Assembly: GCA_019424245.1 (NCBI GenBank)
Contig: JAHYZV010000006.1
Coordinates: 66,043 to 130,042 of the forward strand
DNA from: Clostridiales bacterium
GTDB lineage: Bacteria > Bacillota > Clostridia > Lachnospirales > Lachnospiraceae
Direction of reading: 5' to 3'
DNA length: 64,000 nucleotides
The notes under the pieces were generated by a model. The model worked only from the letters and a program-made list of their open reading frames with translations. It was not told the origin of the DNA and did not search any database. Of the stretch, positions 35,057 through 44,182 are shown one piece after another. Each line of letters opens with the position of its first letter. The stretch's first letter is position 1. The translations under genes were made by a program, and so were the position numbers.

Positions 35057-37561
35057 TTACTTTGTTGCATTTAAAATCTTCTTAGAATCAACCTTTAATG
35101 TCTTACTTTCCTTATATGGTCTGAATAACAGATAAATGAAGCCAACAATTATAAGAATTGCGATTACTGTGAATACATTAAATGCTGTGTCGCCAGTAAT
35201 AAGACCAGCAATCTGGTTAATTACAAGACCTACAAGGTAAGCATATCCACACTGGTATCCGATTGCAATCCAGAACCACTTAGTGTTGTTCATCTCTCTC
35301 TTAATAGCACCCATTGCTGCGAAGCAAGGAGCACAGAGAAGATTAAATGCAAGGAATGCATATCCGCTTACTACTGTAAATGTAGCTGCCATGTTAGCAT
35401 ATACTGTTCCCTCACCTGCTGAGTAAAGGATACCCATTGTACCAACGATATTCTCCTTAGCAACAAGACCAGTAATAGAAGCAACAGTTGCCTGCCAGTT
35501 ACCAAATCCTAAAGGAGCAAATATCCATGCGATTGCCTTACCAATTCTGCCAAGAATAGAGAAGTCAATCTGATCATCTGCAAGCATTGTAAATGTTCCA
35601 TCAACAAATCCGAAGTATGTTGTGAACCAGATAATGATTGTTGAAAGTGTGATGATTGTTCCGGCCTTCTTGATGAATGACCATCCACGCTCCCACATGC
35701 TTCTTAATACTGTACCAACTGTTGGAAGATGGTATGCTGGAAGCTCCATAACGAATGGTGCCGGATCTCCAACGAATAACTTTGTCTTCTTTAAGATGAT
35801 ACCTGAGCAGATAATTGAGAATATTCCAAGGAAGTATGCTGATGGAGCAACCCATGGAGCACCATCAAAGATAGCTCCGGCAACCATTGCTATGAATGGA
35901 AGCTTAGCTCCACAAGGAATAAATGTTGTTGTCATAATTGTCATCTTACGGTCTCTGTCGTTCTCAATTGTACGTGAAGCCATGATACCAGGAACACCAC
36001 AACCTGAACCGATAAGCATTGGAATGAATGACTTACCTGAAAGACCGAACTTACGGAAAATTCTATCCATAATGAATGCTATACGTGCCATATAACCGCA
36101 AGACTCAAGGAATGCAAGGAATATGAATAATACAAGCATCTGTGGAACGAAGCCAAGTACTGCACCAACACCGGCTACAATACCATCAAGGATAAGACCC
36201 TTTAACCAGTCTACACAACCAATTGCATCAAGTCCTGACTCAAGAAGCACTGGGATACCAGGAACCCATACACCATAATTAGCAGGATCTGGAGCTGCAC
36301 CATCATTGTCTATACACTGTTTTATAGCTTCCTTAACACCAGCTGCATCTGTTGTCTCTGTTGTTACACTAAGATTTTCCTCATCTTCTACATCATAATC
36401 TAATGTAAGATTAGCTGGAACTGTGTTTTCAAGTTTCTTTAATGCTGCTACTGCTGCATCTGAATCATAATCATCAGCTTCTGTATCAATAGCATCTGCA
36501 TACTCTTCACCTTTATCACCAAGGCTGTCGATATATGCCCCGATGATTGCATCTGAATCACCATACTCATCAGCTACTTCTTCGTAAGCTGAAGTGCCAA
36601 TTCCGAAGAGATGCCAGCCATCACCGAACACACCATCGTTAGCCCAGTCTGTTGCCCATGTACCAACTGTTGTAACTGATACATAGTATACGATGAACAT
36701 TACAACTGCAAATATTGGAAGTGCTAAGAATCTGTTAGTAACTATTCTATCAATCTTATCTGATGTAGAAAGCTTCTTCTCAGACTTCTTTGCAAAACAT
36801 CCACTGATAATTGAAGATATATATGTATATCTTTCATTAGTGATAATACTTTCTGTATCATCATCAAATTCTTTCTCAAGAGTCTCAATCTCAGCTGAAA
36901 CATCTGGAACATTCTTCATAAGAACTTTAATCTTATCATCCTTCTCAAGAAGCTTGATAGCAAAGAATCTCTTCTGTTCTTCAACAATATCAAGACCAAG
37001 CTTATCTTCTACTGCAGATATAGCTGCCTCAACCTTATCATCAAACCTGTGAGCAATTGTATTGAGCTTCTTGCTCTCTGCAAGCTTAACAGCCTTCTCT
37101 GCTGCTTCCTTAATGCCAGTTCCCTTAAGAGCTGATATCTCAACAGCTTCACATCCAAGGTTCTTTCCCAACTTGGCAAGGTCAACCTTATCTCCGTTCT
37201 TTTCCATGATATCGACCATGTTAACAGCCATAATAACTGGAATCCCCAGTTCCATAATCTGTGTTGAAAGATAAAGGTTTCTTTCAATGTTAGTACCATC
37301 AACGATATTGATGATTGCATCAGGTCTTTCGTTAATAAGATAATTTCTTGCTACTACCTCCTCAAGAGTATAAGGAGAAAGTGAATAAATACCTGGTAAA
37401 TCCATGATAGTTACATCTTTATGTCCCTTTAATTTACCTTCCTTTTTCTCAACTGTAACACCTGGCCAGTTACCAACGAACTGATTAGAACCGGTCAAAG
37501 CATTAAACAATGTTGTTTTACCGCAGTTTGGATTACCTGCTAATGCAATTTTAATTGACAT
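35057..37561 (-). CDS. feoB: Ferrous iron transport protein B
   Basis: 834 residues. The N-terminal G-protein domain has GNPNCGKTTLFN (9-20), the switch DLPGIYSLSPYTLEE and NMVDIMEK; the middle is a GDI-like helical domain; then the membrane part with LESCGYMARIAF and GCGVPGIMASRTIEN. It imports Fe2+ across the membrane. A long acidic insertion (about residues 310-430, rich in Asp/Glu) lies between the first and second membrane segments, probably outside the cell. GAGGTAGTCAA precedes the ATG. The feoA genes are upstream in the same transcript. Confidence 0.96.
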   Translation of the reverse strand: MSIKIALAGNPNCGKTTLFNALTGSNQFVGNWPGVTVEKKEGKLKGHKDVTIMDLPGIYSLSPYTLEEVVARNYLINERPDAIINIVDGTNIERNLYLSTQIMELGIPVIMAVNMVDIMEKNGDKVDLAKLGKNLGCEAVEISALKGTGIKEAAEKAVKLAESKKLNTIAHRFDDKVEAAISAVEDKLGLDIVEEQKRFFAIKLLEKDDKIKVLMKNVPDVSAEIETLEKEFDDDTESIITNERYTYISSIISGCFAKKSEKKLSTSDKIDRIVTNRFLALPIFAVVMFIVYYVSVTTVGTWATDWANDGVFGDGWHLFGIGTSAYEEVADEYGDSDAIIGAYIDSLGDKGEEYADAIDTEADDYDSDAAVAALKKLENTVPANLTLDYDVEDEENLSVTTETTDAAGVKEAIKQCIDNDGAAPDPANYGVWVPGIPVLLESGLDAIGCVDWLKGLILDGIVAGVGAVLGFVPQMLVLFIFLAFLESCGYMARIAFIMDRIFRKFGLSGKSFIPMLIGSGCGVPGIMASRTIENDRDRKMTIMTTTFIPCGAKLPFIAMVAGAIFDGAPWVAPSAYFLGIFSIICSGIILKKTKLFVGDPAPFVMELPAYHLPTVGTVLRSMWERGWSFIKKAGTIITLSTIIIWFTTYFGFVDGTFTMLADDQIDFSILGRIGKAIAWIFAPLGFGNWQATVASITGLVAKENIVGTMGILYSAGEGTVYANMAATFTVVSGYAFLAFNLLCAPCFAAMGAIKREMNNTKWFWIAIGYQCGYAYLVGLVINQIAGLITGDTAFNVFTVIAILIIVGFIYLLFRPYKESKTLKVDSKKILNATK

Positions 37562-37663
37562 TTGACTACCTCATTTCTTTTATATAAATGTTTATGTATT
37601 TACTAACAAACATTCGACAATTCTTACAGTAATTAGATTATGCTAACCCACATGTAAAAAAAA

Positions 37664-37882
37664 TCAGCCTACCTCTATCATCTCGGCATCGGCTTTACGA
37701 AGCGATAATTCATAGCCTCTTACTGTAACCTCTACAGGATCTCCCAAAGGTGCTACCTTTCTTACATAGACTTCAACTCCTTTAGTAATTCCCATATCCA
37801 TAATTCTTCTCTTAACCGGACCATCACCATTTAACCTGGTAACTTTAACAGTCTGGCCTACAGATACATCTCTTAAAGTCAT
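37664..37882 (-). CDS. feoA: FeoA domain protein (second copy)
   Basis: 72 residues with an SH3-like FeoA fold: SVGQTVKVTRLNGDGPVKRR, IMDMGITKGVEVYVRKVAPL and GDPVEVTVRGYELSLRKADA. It helps FeoB take up ferrous iron. AGAAGGAGATAAACT precedes the ATG. Co-transcribed with the other feoA (gap 53 bases) and feoB (gap 102 bases). Confidence 0.92.
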   Translation of the reverse strand: MTLRDVSVGQTVKVTRLNGDGPVKRRIMDMGITKGVEVYVRKVAPLGDPVEVTVRGYELSLRKADAEMIEVG

Positions 37883-37935
37883 AGTTTATCTCCTTCTTAT
37901 TTTAGTTTTATATAAGAACTGGCATATTCAGTCCT

Positions 37936-38145
37936 TTATACCATAATTTTATTAGCCATATCTTTTCCTATGGCAACTCTTGATTCCTTAATGTTAACAA
38001 TGACATTACCGCCAGCTTTAGAAACAACTGTTACCACTGCTCCCGGAACGAATCCAAGATTCTCAAGAAAACGTCTTATTTCCTCCTTTCCACCAATCCG
38101 CTGGATTGTGTATGGAGTTCCTTCATCAATCATAGTTAATGGCAT
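37936..38145 (-). CDS. feoA: FeoA domain protein (first copy)
   Basis: 69 residues from ATG 38145, eight bases after GAGGAG; a longer open frame to 38193 would start within ten bases of the promoter's expected start point. FeoA fold: MPLTMIDEGTPYTIQRIGG, FLENLGFVPGAVVTVVS and NVIVNIKESRVAIGKDMA. Two feoA copies before one feoB is common in Clostridia. It directly follows the iron-controlled promoter region. Confidence 0.9.
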   Translation of the reverse strand: MPLTMIDEGTPYTIQRIGGKEEIRRFLENLGFVPGAVVTVVSKAGGNVIVNIKESRVAIGKDMANKIMV

Positions 38146-38200
38146 AAGCTCATCTCCTCTTTTTAGCATATTGATAATGTTTTTCATTACCACCTTGGTT

Positions 38201-38229
38201 AGTATATTCTAATGGTCATTAGATGTCAA
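38201..38229 (-). promoter_or_regulatory. feo promoter with operator-like palindrome in its spacer
   Basis: Minus strand: perfect TTGACA (38229-38224), 17-base spacer, TATACT (38206-38201). The spacer is filled by a palindrome with 7-base arms, TCTAATG-gt-CATTAGA (38208-38223). Its place between -35 and -10 is ideal for an iron-responsive repressor of the Fur or DtxR family. Confidence 0.75.
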
Positions 38230-38272
38230 CAACTTTTGTTATATTTTTATAATATTTTTTAGAACAGATTAA

Positions 38273-38299
38273 CCCCTGATTGATATAACCAACCAGGGG
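38273..38299 (-). terminator. Hairpin after the flavodoxin gene
   Basis: Stem of ten pairs (38273-38282 with 38290-38299, one G-U in minus-strand RNA). T run is poor, so termination may be weak or factor-assisted. Confidence 0.5.
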
Positions 38300-38341
38300 C
38301 AAAATGTGCAATCTTTTCAATATATTACAGGCAATAAATAA

Positions 38342-38764
38342 TTATGCTAACGCTGCCCCAAGTTTTTTGCAGTTTTCAACAGCATCATCATCTGGTGCTT
38401 CCTGACAGATTACGCTGTCTGTTGCAAGAACAGCCCCTGCAGCCTTGCTTCTTTCTTCCCAGTCAGCCATCCATTCGCCGCTTCCCCATCCATATGAACC
38501 GAAAAGTGCAATTTTCTTACCGCTAAGGCTTCCTTCTACCTCTGTGAACATTGGTTCAAACTCTGATTCCTCGAGATTCTCTGCTCCCATTGCCGGGCAT
38601 CCGAATGCGATTCCATCATATTCAGCAACCTTTCCTGAATTAAAATCATTTGCCACAAGTACATCAACCTCTGCTCCAGCTCCTTTAGCACCTTCTGCAA
38701 CTGCGTTAGCCATTGTCTCTGTATTACCTGTTCCACTCCAATAAACTACTGCTACTTTACTCAT
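38342..38764 (-). CDS. Flavodoxin
   Basis: 140 residues; FMN-binding phosphate loop YWSGTGNTETMANAVAEGA at 9-27, FGCPAMGAENLEESEFEP and GSYGWGSGEWMADWEERSKA around the isoalloxazine. Small low-potential electron carrier that replaces ferredoxin when iron is scarce. AAAGGAGAGATTGGATA precedes the ATG. It lies just upstream of the feo operon, which fits an iron-starvation response, though it has its own upstream genes DUF2325 and DUF3793. Confidence 0.93.
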   Translation of the reverse strand: MSKVAVVYWSGTGNTETMANAVAEGAKGAGAEVDVLVANDFNSGKVAEYDGIAFGCPAMGAENLEESEFEPMFTEVEGSLSGKKIALFGSYGWGSGEWMADWEERSKAAGAVLATDSVICQEAPDDDAVENCKKLGAALA

Positions 38765-38796
38765 TATCCAATCTCTCCTTTTTACTTTTTATATGC

Positions 38797-39366
38797 TTAA
38801 ACCGTTAATGCAGATATGCTTCTGCCTCGGTCAAAGACTCTTAAATATACTTCTGTGCATTTTCTGTAACGTGCAAACATCTTCTGGCTGAATGCCTCAT
38901 CACAATACACCTTCCATACCCCACAACATTTGTAATTGCAGCCCTTTTGTCTTATAAACTGGATTACATCTTCCACCGGGTAACTTAAGAACAGCCCTAT
39001 TTCATGTGGAAAACATGTGTTCTCCTCCACTCTCTGTTTAAGATGCTTGATGCTTGCTCCCACTTTATAATCTGTATATCCAAATGTTTTCAGTACATTT
39101 TGTACTGCTGGCTGTGACAAATCCTTCTCTAATCTGTCAGGTCTGAACACATATAAAAGTGCACTCTTTTCATTTCTCTTTAAAAATGTTACATATACAC
39201 CTTTGGCATTAAGTTCTCTGTTTACACTTGCCAGCTCTTTCTTAAAATCAGATATATTATCATATCTGTAATTAAAAAGACTGCCAGTCTTTAATCCGGC
39301 AAGCGTCGGTGAACACTCTTTTATTACTTCCCGCTCAATTCTTCCCAATACATCTGTACAGACCAT
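38797..39366 (-). CDS. DUF3793 family protein
   Basis: About 189 residues from ATG 39366, preceded by GGAAGG; an in-frame GTG at 39390 has no ribosome site. The opening IKECSPTLAGLKTGSLFNYR and the later HEIGLFLSYPVEDVIQFI with KCCGVWKVYCDE are typical of DUF3793. Function unknown, but it travels with flavodoxin, DUF2325 and feo genes in Firmicutes. No membrane segment. Cysteines in the C-terminal half may bind a metal. Ends 32 bases before flavodoxin. Confidence 0.82.
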   Translation of the reverse strand: MVCTDVLGRIEREVIKECSPTLAGLKTGSLFNYRYDNISDFKKELASVNRELNAKGVYVTFLKRNEKSALLYVFRPDRLEKDLSQPAVQNVLKTFGYTDYKVGASIKHLKQRVEENTCFPHEIGLFLSYPVEDVIQFIRQKGCNYKCCGVWKVYCDEAFSQKMFARYRKCTEVYLRVFDRGRSISALTV

Positions 39367-39406
39367 TTTTCTTTTCCTTCCATATTGCACTTTATTCTCT
39401 TCTTTA

Positions 39407-39703
39407 TCAGCATGCCCTGCTTTCGCTTAAATATGTTTCTAAAACACTTGTAAGCGATGCCGCACTGCTCGAATGTGTTCTCACAATATCAACATCATTC
39501 TTCTTAGCCTCTGTAACAGCTGATAAAACCATCTTATGAGAAACCGTATTAGTAAACAGTATCATAAGATCCGGTGTTCCAATCTGCTTGGAAAATCCAC
39601 TTTTTTCCTTAACAAATACCTTCGCCTTGCAGCCGTGTTTCTTACATATCTGCTGATACTGGCGTTCCATACATTCATTTCCACCAATAATAACTACGCT
39701 CAT
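39407..39703 (-). CDS. DUF2325 family protein
   Basis: 98 residues of the DUF2325 type: MSVVIIGGNECMERQYQQIC at the N-terminus, a Rossmann-like half with LMILFTNTVSHKMVLSAV, and VRTHSSSAASLTSVLET at the end. Function unknown; the family is often found beside iron-sulfur or iron-starvation genes. AAAGGACGAGAAT precedes the ATG. First gene of DUF2325-DUF3793-flavodoxin, downstream of a region with two matching inverted repeats. Confidence 0.85.
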   Translation of the reverse strand: MSVVIIGGNECMERQYQQICKKHGCKAKVFVKEKSGFSKQIGTPDLMILFTNTVSHKMVLSAVTEAKKNDVDIVRTHSSSAASLTSVLETYLSESRAC

Positions 39704-39732
39704 ATTCTCGTCCTTTCATTTACCTTACTTTT

Positions 39733-39813
39733 GTTAGCTTTGTCTAACCCGTATTTATAAAATAACGGATATCCTAACTGGATACCCGTTACATCAGTTA
39801 GCTTTAACTAACT
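39733..39813 (-). promoter_or_regulatory. Two GTTAG-N6-CTAAC inverted repeats around a hairpin, upstream of DUF2325
   Basis: GTTAG-N6-CTAAC occurs at 39733-39748 and, extended to AGTTAG-N6-CTAACT, at 39796-39813. Between them a hairpin (39764-39774 with 39780-39790, 11 pairs) ends the PH-domain gene's transcript. The repeats look like sites of a dimeric repressor of the DtxR or Fur class. I cannot name the protein. Confidence 0.55.
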
Positions 39814-39859
39814 ATTAAAATATCATCTTTCTATATAGCTGTCAATACATTTTTACAAA

Positions 39860-40306
39860 TTATCTGTCAAATGGTGCATCGTCATCATTATTGTCAAAGT
39901 CATCAATATCCGTATGACCATCTGAATGGTCATGACCGTCAATCATATTCTCTCTGTTGACAACTCTCTTGATATCTCTCTGCTTCTCCACAAGATCTGA
40001 TAACAGCTCCTTAGTAGCCTTAGGCCTCTTGATATTCTTAATCTCAAAGTCACCCATTGTCTTGTCTCCAGAGCATACTTTAATAGTTCCTACTCCGACA
40101 AGTCTCTGCATGAATGAGCGCTCCAATGAAATATCCATAATCCGATACAGTCTTACCTCATCATCTTTAACACTGAAAAATCCTTTGCTTATAAAGAATC
40201 TGTCCTTAGATACACTGTATCTTGTAAATGACCATGGAAGTCCGAGGAAGAGAATTCTCTTCCTGTCCTTCCATAATATATCTGTGCTGACTTTATCTCT
40301 TGCCAT
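39860..40306 (-). CDS. Bacterial PH-domain protein (bPH2-like)
   Basis: 148 residues. The core is a bacterial pleckstrin-like domain: LPWSFTRYSVSKDRFFISKG, VKDDEVRLYRIMDISLERSF and VGVGTIKVCSGDKTMGDFEI. The C-terminus is a low-complexity acidic tail (DGHTDIDDFDNNDDDAPF). No membrane helix is evident, unlike YdbS/YdbT relatives. Function unknown; the fold mediates protein binding. TTGGAGGGGATATT precedes the ATG. It ends at a hairpin and starts 47 bases after purL. Confidence 0.75.
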   Translation of the reverse strand: MARDKVSTDILWKDRKRILFLGLPWSFTRYSVSKDRFFISKGFFSVKDDEVRLYRIMDISLERSFMQRLVGVGTIKVCSGDKTMGDFEIKNIKRPKATKELLSDLVEKQRDIKRVVNRENMIDGHDHSDGHTDIDDFDNNDDDAPFDR

Positions 40307-40353
40307 AATATCCCCTCCAATTCTAATGGCACACTGCTGACATATTCTATGTA

Positions 40354-43300
40354 TTACTTGAAATACTTAACACCAGATTCGAATATCCTGATATCCTGCT
40401 CACCATATATATTAATAGCAACACTGTCACCGCGTCTCTCAGAATGTGCCATCTTACCAAAGCATCTTCCGTCTGGGCTTGTGATACCTTCAATAGCCAT
40501 GTATGAACCATTGATATTCCACTCTTCATCCATAGATACATTACCTTCAAGATCACAGTACTGTGTAGCAACCTGTCCATTAGCAAAGAGCTTATCAAGC
40601 CATTCCTTAGGAGCAACAAATCTTCCTTCACCATGTGAAGCTGGGTTGCAGTATACTCCGCCAAGTTCAGCATTAGCAAGCCATGGACTTAAATTGCTGA
40701 CAACCTTAGTATATACCATCTTAGATATATGACGGTTAATTGTATTAAATGTAAGTGTAGGTGACTGTGCATCCTGTCCTGTAATCTTACCATTAGGTAC
40801 AAGACCAAGCTTGATAAGTGCCTGGAATCCATTACAGATACCAAGTGCAAGACCATCTCTCTCATTAAGCAGCTTCTCAACTGCTTCCTTCATCTTGGCA
40901 TTACGGAATGCTGTCGCAAAGAACTTGGCAGAACCATCTGGTTCATCACCTGCTGAGAATCCACCAGGGAACATAATAATCTGTGCCTGGTTAATAGCCT
41001 TCTCAAATTCATCTACAGACTCTCTGATACTCTCAGCGTCAAGGTTCTTGAATACCTTAACGATTGTATCAGCACCGGCTCTTTCAAATGCTTTGGCACT
41101 ATCGTACTCACAGTTAGTTCCTGGGAATACCGGGATAAATACTGTTGGCTTGGCAACCTTATTCTTGCATACATGTACGCTTGGTGCTTCATATAACTTG
41201 CTTTCAACCGGTGTAGTTTCCTTAGAAGCCTTTGTTGGGAATACGCCCTCAAGGGTATCAGCCCATACGCTTAATGCTTCTTCTACATTAATTGAAACTT
41301 CCTTGTATGTGAACTTACCATTATCCTTAACAGTACCAACCATAGTATAATCTGTAGTAATCTCACTAAGCTTGTCCGCTGGAACTTCTGCAACGATACA
41401 GCCATAAGCTGGTGCAAAGAGGTCATCTTCCTTAACGTCTGCGCTGATCTCAAAACCTAACTTATTACCAAATGCCATCTTGCTGAGTGCTGGCACAAGT
41501 CCGTTAGCATCAAGAACATATGCAGATACGATTGCCTTCTTCTGGATAAGCTCATGTATTGCACTGTAGAGTGCCTTAACCTGTTCGAAATCCGGAAGAT
41601 CATACTGATTCTTCTTAATATCAAATCTGACTAATACATCACCATCATTCTTAAGCTCAGGAGTAATAATATCTCCCTCCTTAGCTACATCAATAGCAAA
41701 TGAGCAGAGTGTTGGTGGAACATCAATATGTTCAAATGTTCCTGACATACTGTCCTTACCACCGATTGATGGAAGTCCGAATCCCATCTGTGCTTCATAT
41801 GCGCCAAGAAGTGCAGCAAATGGCTGGCTCCATCTTTCTGGATCCTCTGTCATTCTTCTGAAGTATTCCTGATATGTGAATCTAATCTTGCTGAAATCAC
41901 CACCAGCAGCAACAATCTTAGCTACAGAATCAGTTACAGCATAGATTGCTCCATGATATGGGCTCCATGATGAAAGATATGGATCAAATCCATAAGACAT
42001 CATAGTTACTGTATCGCATGAACCCTTAAGCACTGGAAGCTTGGCAACCATGCTCTGTGTCTCTGTGAGCTGATATTTACCACCATATGGCATATATACT
42101 GAACCTGCTCCGATAGAACCATCAAATCTCTCAACAAGTCCCTTCTGTGAGCATTCGTTAAGGTCTGCTAAAGTCTTTAACCACTTACCGCGTACATCTG
42201 TAACCTTAACTGGCTTAAGGTAATCATCTTCCTGTGAAGGAATATCAACTACAACCTTAGTCTCCTGATGAGCACCATTAGTATCAAGGAATGCTCTTGA
42301 GATATTAACGATATCCTTGCCTCTCCAGTTAAGAACAAGTCTTGGTTCTTCTGTTACAACAGCTACCTCAACTGCCTCTAAGTTCTCCTCAGCAGCATAC
42401 TGAAGGAATTCCTTGACATCCTTAGGATCAACAACAACAGCCATTCTCTCCTGAGACTCTGATATAGCAAGCTCTGTTCCATCAAGACCTTCGTACTTCT
42501 TAGGAACTTTATCAAGATCTACCTTAAGACCTGCTGCAAGCTCACCAATTGCAACGGATACACCACCTGCACCAAAGTCATTACATTTCTTAATAAGCTT
42601 AGTAACCTCTGGTCTTCTAAAGAGTCTCTGCATCTTACGCTCTGTAGGAGCATTACCCTTCTGAACCTCAGCACCACAATCCTCAATAGACTTCTCTGTA
42701 TGAACCTTAGATGAACCTGTAGCTCCGCCACATCCATCTCGTCCTGTTCTTCCACCAAGAAGAATAATGATATCTCCCGGGTCAGAATTCTCTCTCTTAA
42801 CTGCACTTCTTGGAGCAGCAGCTATAACTGCACCAATCTCCATTCTCTTGGCAACATAATCAGGATGGTAGATTTCCTTAACATATCCTGTAGCAAGTCC
42901 GATCTGGTTACCATATGAGCTGTATCCGTGAGCAGCACCTGTAACAAGCTTTCTCTGTGGAAGCTTTCCATGAATTGTCTCTGATACCGGAACAGTAGGA
43001 TCTGCTGCACCTGTAATTCTCATTGCCTGATATACATATGTACGTCCTGACAATGGATCTCTTATAGCACCACCAAGACAAGTTGCTGCGCCACCAAATG
43101 GCTCAATCTCTGTTGGATGGTTATGTGTCTCATTCTTAAAGTTAACAAGCCATTCCTCTGTCTTTCCATCGATCTCAACTGGAACAACAATTGAGCAGGC
43201 ATTAATCTCATCAGATTCTTCCTGATCAGCTAACTTACCCTCAGCCTTTAACTTCTTAGCACCCATAAGTGCAAGGTCCATAAGGCATACGAACTTGTCC

Positions 43301-44106
43301 TTACGGTCCTTATATATTTCTGCTCTGTCTGAAAGATACTTGTTATATGTAGCTTCCATAGGGGCTTTATAGAATCCGTCCTTAAACTTAACATCTGTAA
43401 GCTCTGTTGCAAATGTTGTGTGACGGCAATGATCTGACCAGTATGTATCAAGTACTCTGATTTCAGTCATAGAAGGATCACGCTTCTCAACACTAGCAAA
43501 ATGCTCCTGAATGAACTTAAAATCCTTAAATGTCATGGCAAGTCCTAAAGAATCATATAATTCCTTTAACTTATCCTCTGGCATATCCTTGAATCCGTCA
43601 AAATAAATAACATCAGCAGGAGTCTTGAACTCAGTAACTAAAGTTTCTGGAATATCCTCTGCTGCCTGTCTTGAATCAACAGGGTTAATGCAGTGTTCCT
43701 TAATCCTGTTCTTCTCCTCATCAGTAACAGTTCCTGTCAATACATAAGTTACAGCAGTCTTAATAACCGGTGTCTCATTCTCATTAAAGAACTTAACACA
43801 CTGTTCTGCAGAATCAGCTCTCTGATCGAACTGTCCTGGAAGATACTCTACAGAGAACACGAAATCTTCCTTTCCCGCTGGAAATGTTCCCTCATAAACA
43901 TCATCTACCGGTGGCTCAGAAAAAACAGTAGTAAGTGCTTTCTTATATGTTTCTTCTGAAAGATTCTCAATATCATAACGGATAAGAACTCTCACATCTG
44001 TAATAGTCTTTATTCCAAGATATCCTCCTATCTCCTCAAGTAATTCTTTCGCATTAACTGCAAATGGTTTCTTTTTCTCGACAAAAACTCTCTTTACGCC
44101 GCTCAT
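40354..44106 (-). CDS. purL: Phosphoribosylformylglycinamidine synthase, single chain
   Basis: 1250 residues: the fused PurS-PurL-PurQ form found in Proteobacteria and Clostridia, with the PurL synthetase in the middle (WSDHCRHTTFATEL, FGAGGVSVAIGELAAG) and a glutaminase domain at the C-terminus (FPGGFSAGDEPDGSAKF and the nucleophile in ALGICNGFQAL). It converts FGAR to FGAM in purine synthesis using glutamine and ATP. AGGAGGAAGAT precedes the ATG. It has its own promoter and no other pur genes nearby. Confidence 0.97.
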   Translation of the reverse strand: MSGVKRVFVEKKKPFAVNAKELLEEIGGYLGIKTITDVRVLIRYDIENLSEETYKKALTTVFSEPPVDDVYEGTFPAGKEDFVFSVEYLPGQFDQRADSAEQCVKFFNENETPVIKTAVTYVLTGTVTDEEKNRIKEHCINPVDSRQAAEDIPETLVTEFKTPADVIYFDGFKDMPEDKLKELYDSLGLAMTFKDFKFIQEHFASVEKRDPSMTEIRVLDTYWSDHCRHTTFATELTDVKFKDGFYKAPMEATYNKYLSDRAEIYKDRKDKFVCLMDLALMGAKKLKAEGKLADQEESDEINACSIVVPVEIDGKTEEWLVNFKNETHNHPTEIEPFGGAATCLGGAIRDPLSGRTYVYQAMRITGAADPTVPVSETIHGKLPQRKLVTGAAHGYSSYGNQIGLATGYVKEIYHPDYVAKRMEIGAVIAAAPRSAVKRENSDPGDIIILLGGRTGRDGCGGATGSSKVHTEKSIEDCGAEVQKGNAPTERKMQRLFRRPEVTKLIKKCNDFGAGGVSVAIGELAAGLKVDLDKVPKKYEGLDGTELAISESQERMAVVVDPKDVKEFLQYAAEENLEAVEVAVVTEEPRLVLNWRGKDIVNISRAFLDTNGAHQETKVVVDIPSQEDDYLKPVKVTDVRGKWLKTLADLNECSQKGLVERFDGSIGAGSVYMPYGGKYQLTETQSMVAKLPVLKGSCDTVTMMSYGFDPYLSSWSPYHGAIYAVTDSVAKIVAAGGDFSKIRFTYQEYFRRMTEDPERWSQPFAALLGAYEAQMGFGLPSIGGKDSMSGTFEHIDVPPTLCSFAIDVAKEGDIITPELKNDGDVLVRFDIKKNQYDLPDFEQVKALYSAIHELIQKKAIVSAYVLDANGLVPALSKMAFGNKLGFEISADVKEDDLFAPAYGCIVAEVPADKLSEITTDYTMVGTVKDNGKFTYKEVSINVEEALSVWADTLEGVFPTKASKETTPVESKLYEAPSVHVCKNKVAKPTVFIPVFPGTNCEYDSAKAFERAGADTIVKVFKNLDAESIRESVDEFEKAINQAQIIMFPGGFSAGDEPDGSAKFFATAFRNAKMKEAVEKLLNERDGLALGICNGFQALIKLGLVPNGKITGQDAQSPTLTFNTINRHISKMVYTKVVSNLSPWLANAELGGVYCNPASHGEGRFVAPKEWLDKLFANGQVATQYCDLEGNVSMDEEWNINGSYMAIEGITSPDGRCFGKMAHSERRGDSVAINIYGEQDIRIFESGVKYFK

Positions 44107-44150
44107 ATCTTCCTCCTGAGATTAGTTATATTAATTATTAATATTTAACC

Positions 44151-44178
44151 ATTGTATCACAATAAAACATATTTTCAA
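44151..44178 (-). promoter_or_regulatory. purL promoter
   Basis: Minus strand: TTGAAA (44178-44173), 16-base spacer, TACAAT (44156-44151), 45 bases before the purL start. It lies in the gap after the aspartoacylase-like gene. Confidence 0.6.
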
Positions 44179-44182
44179 ACAA

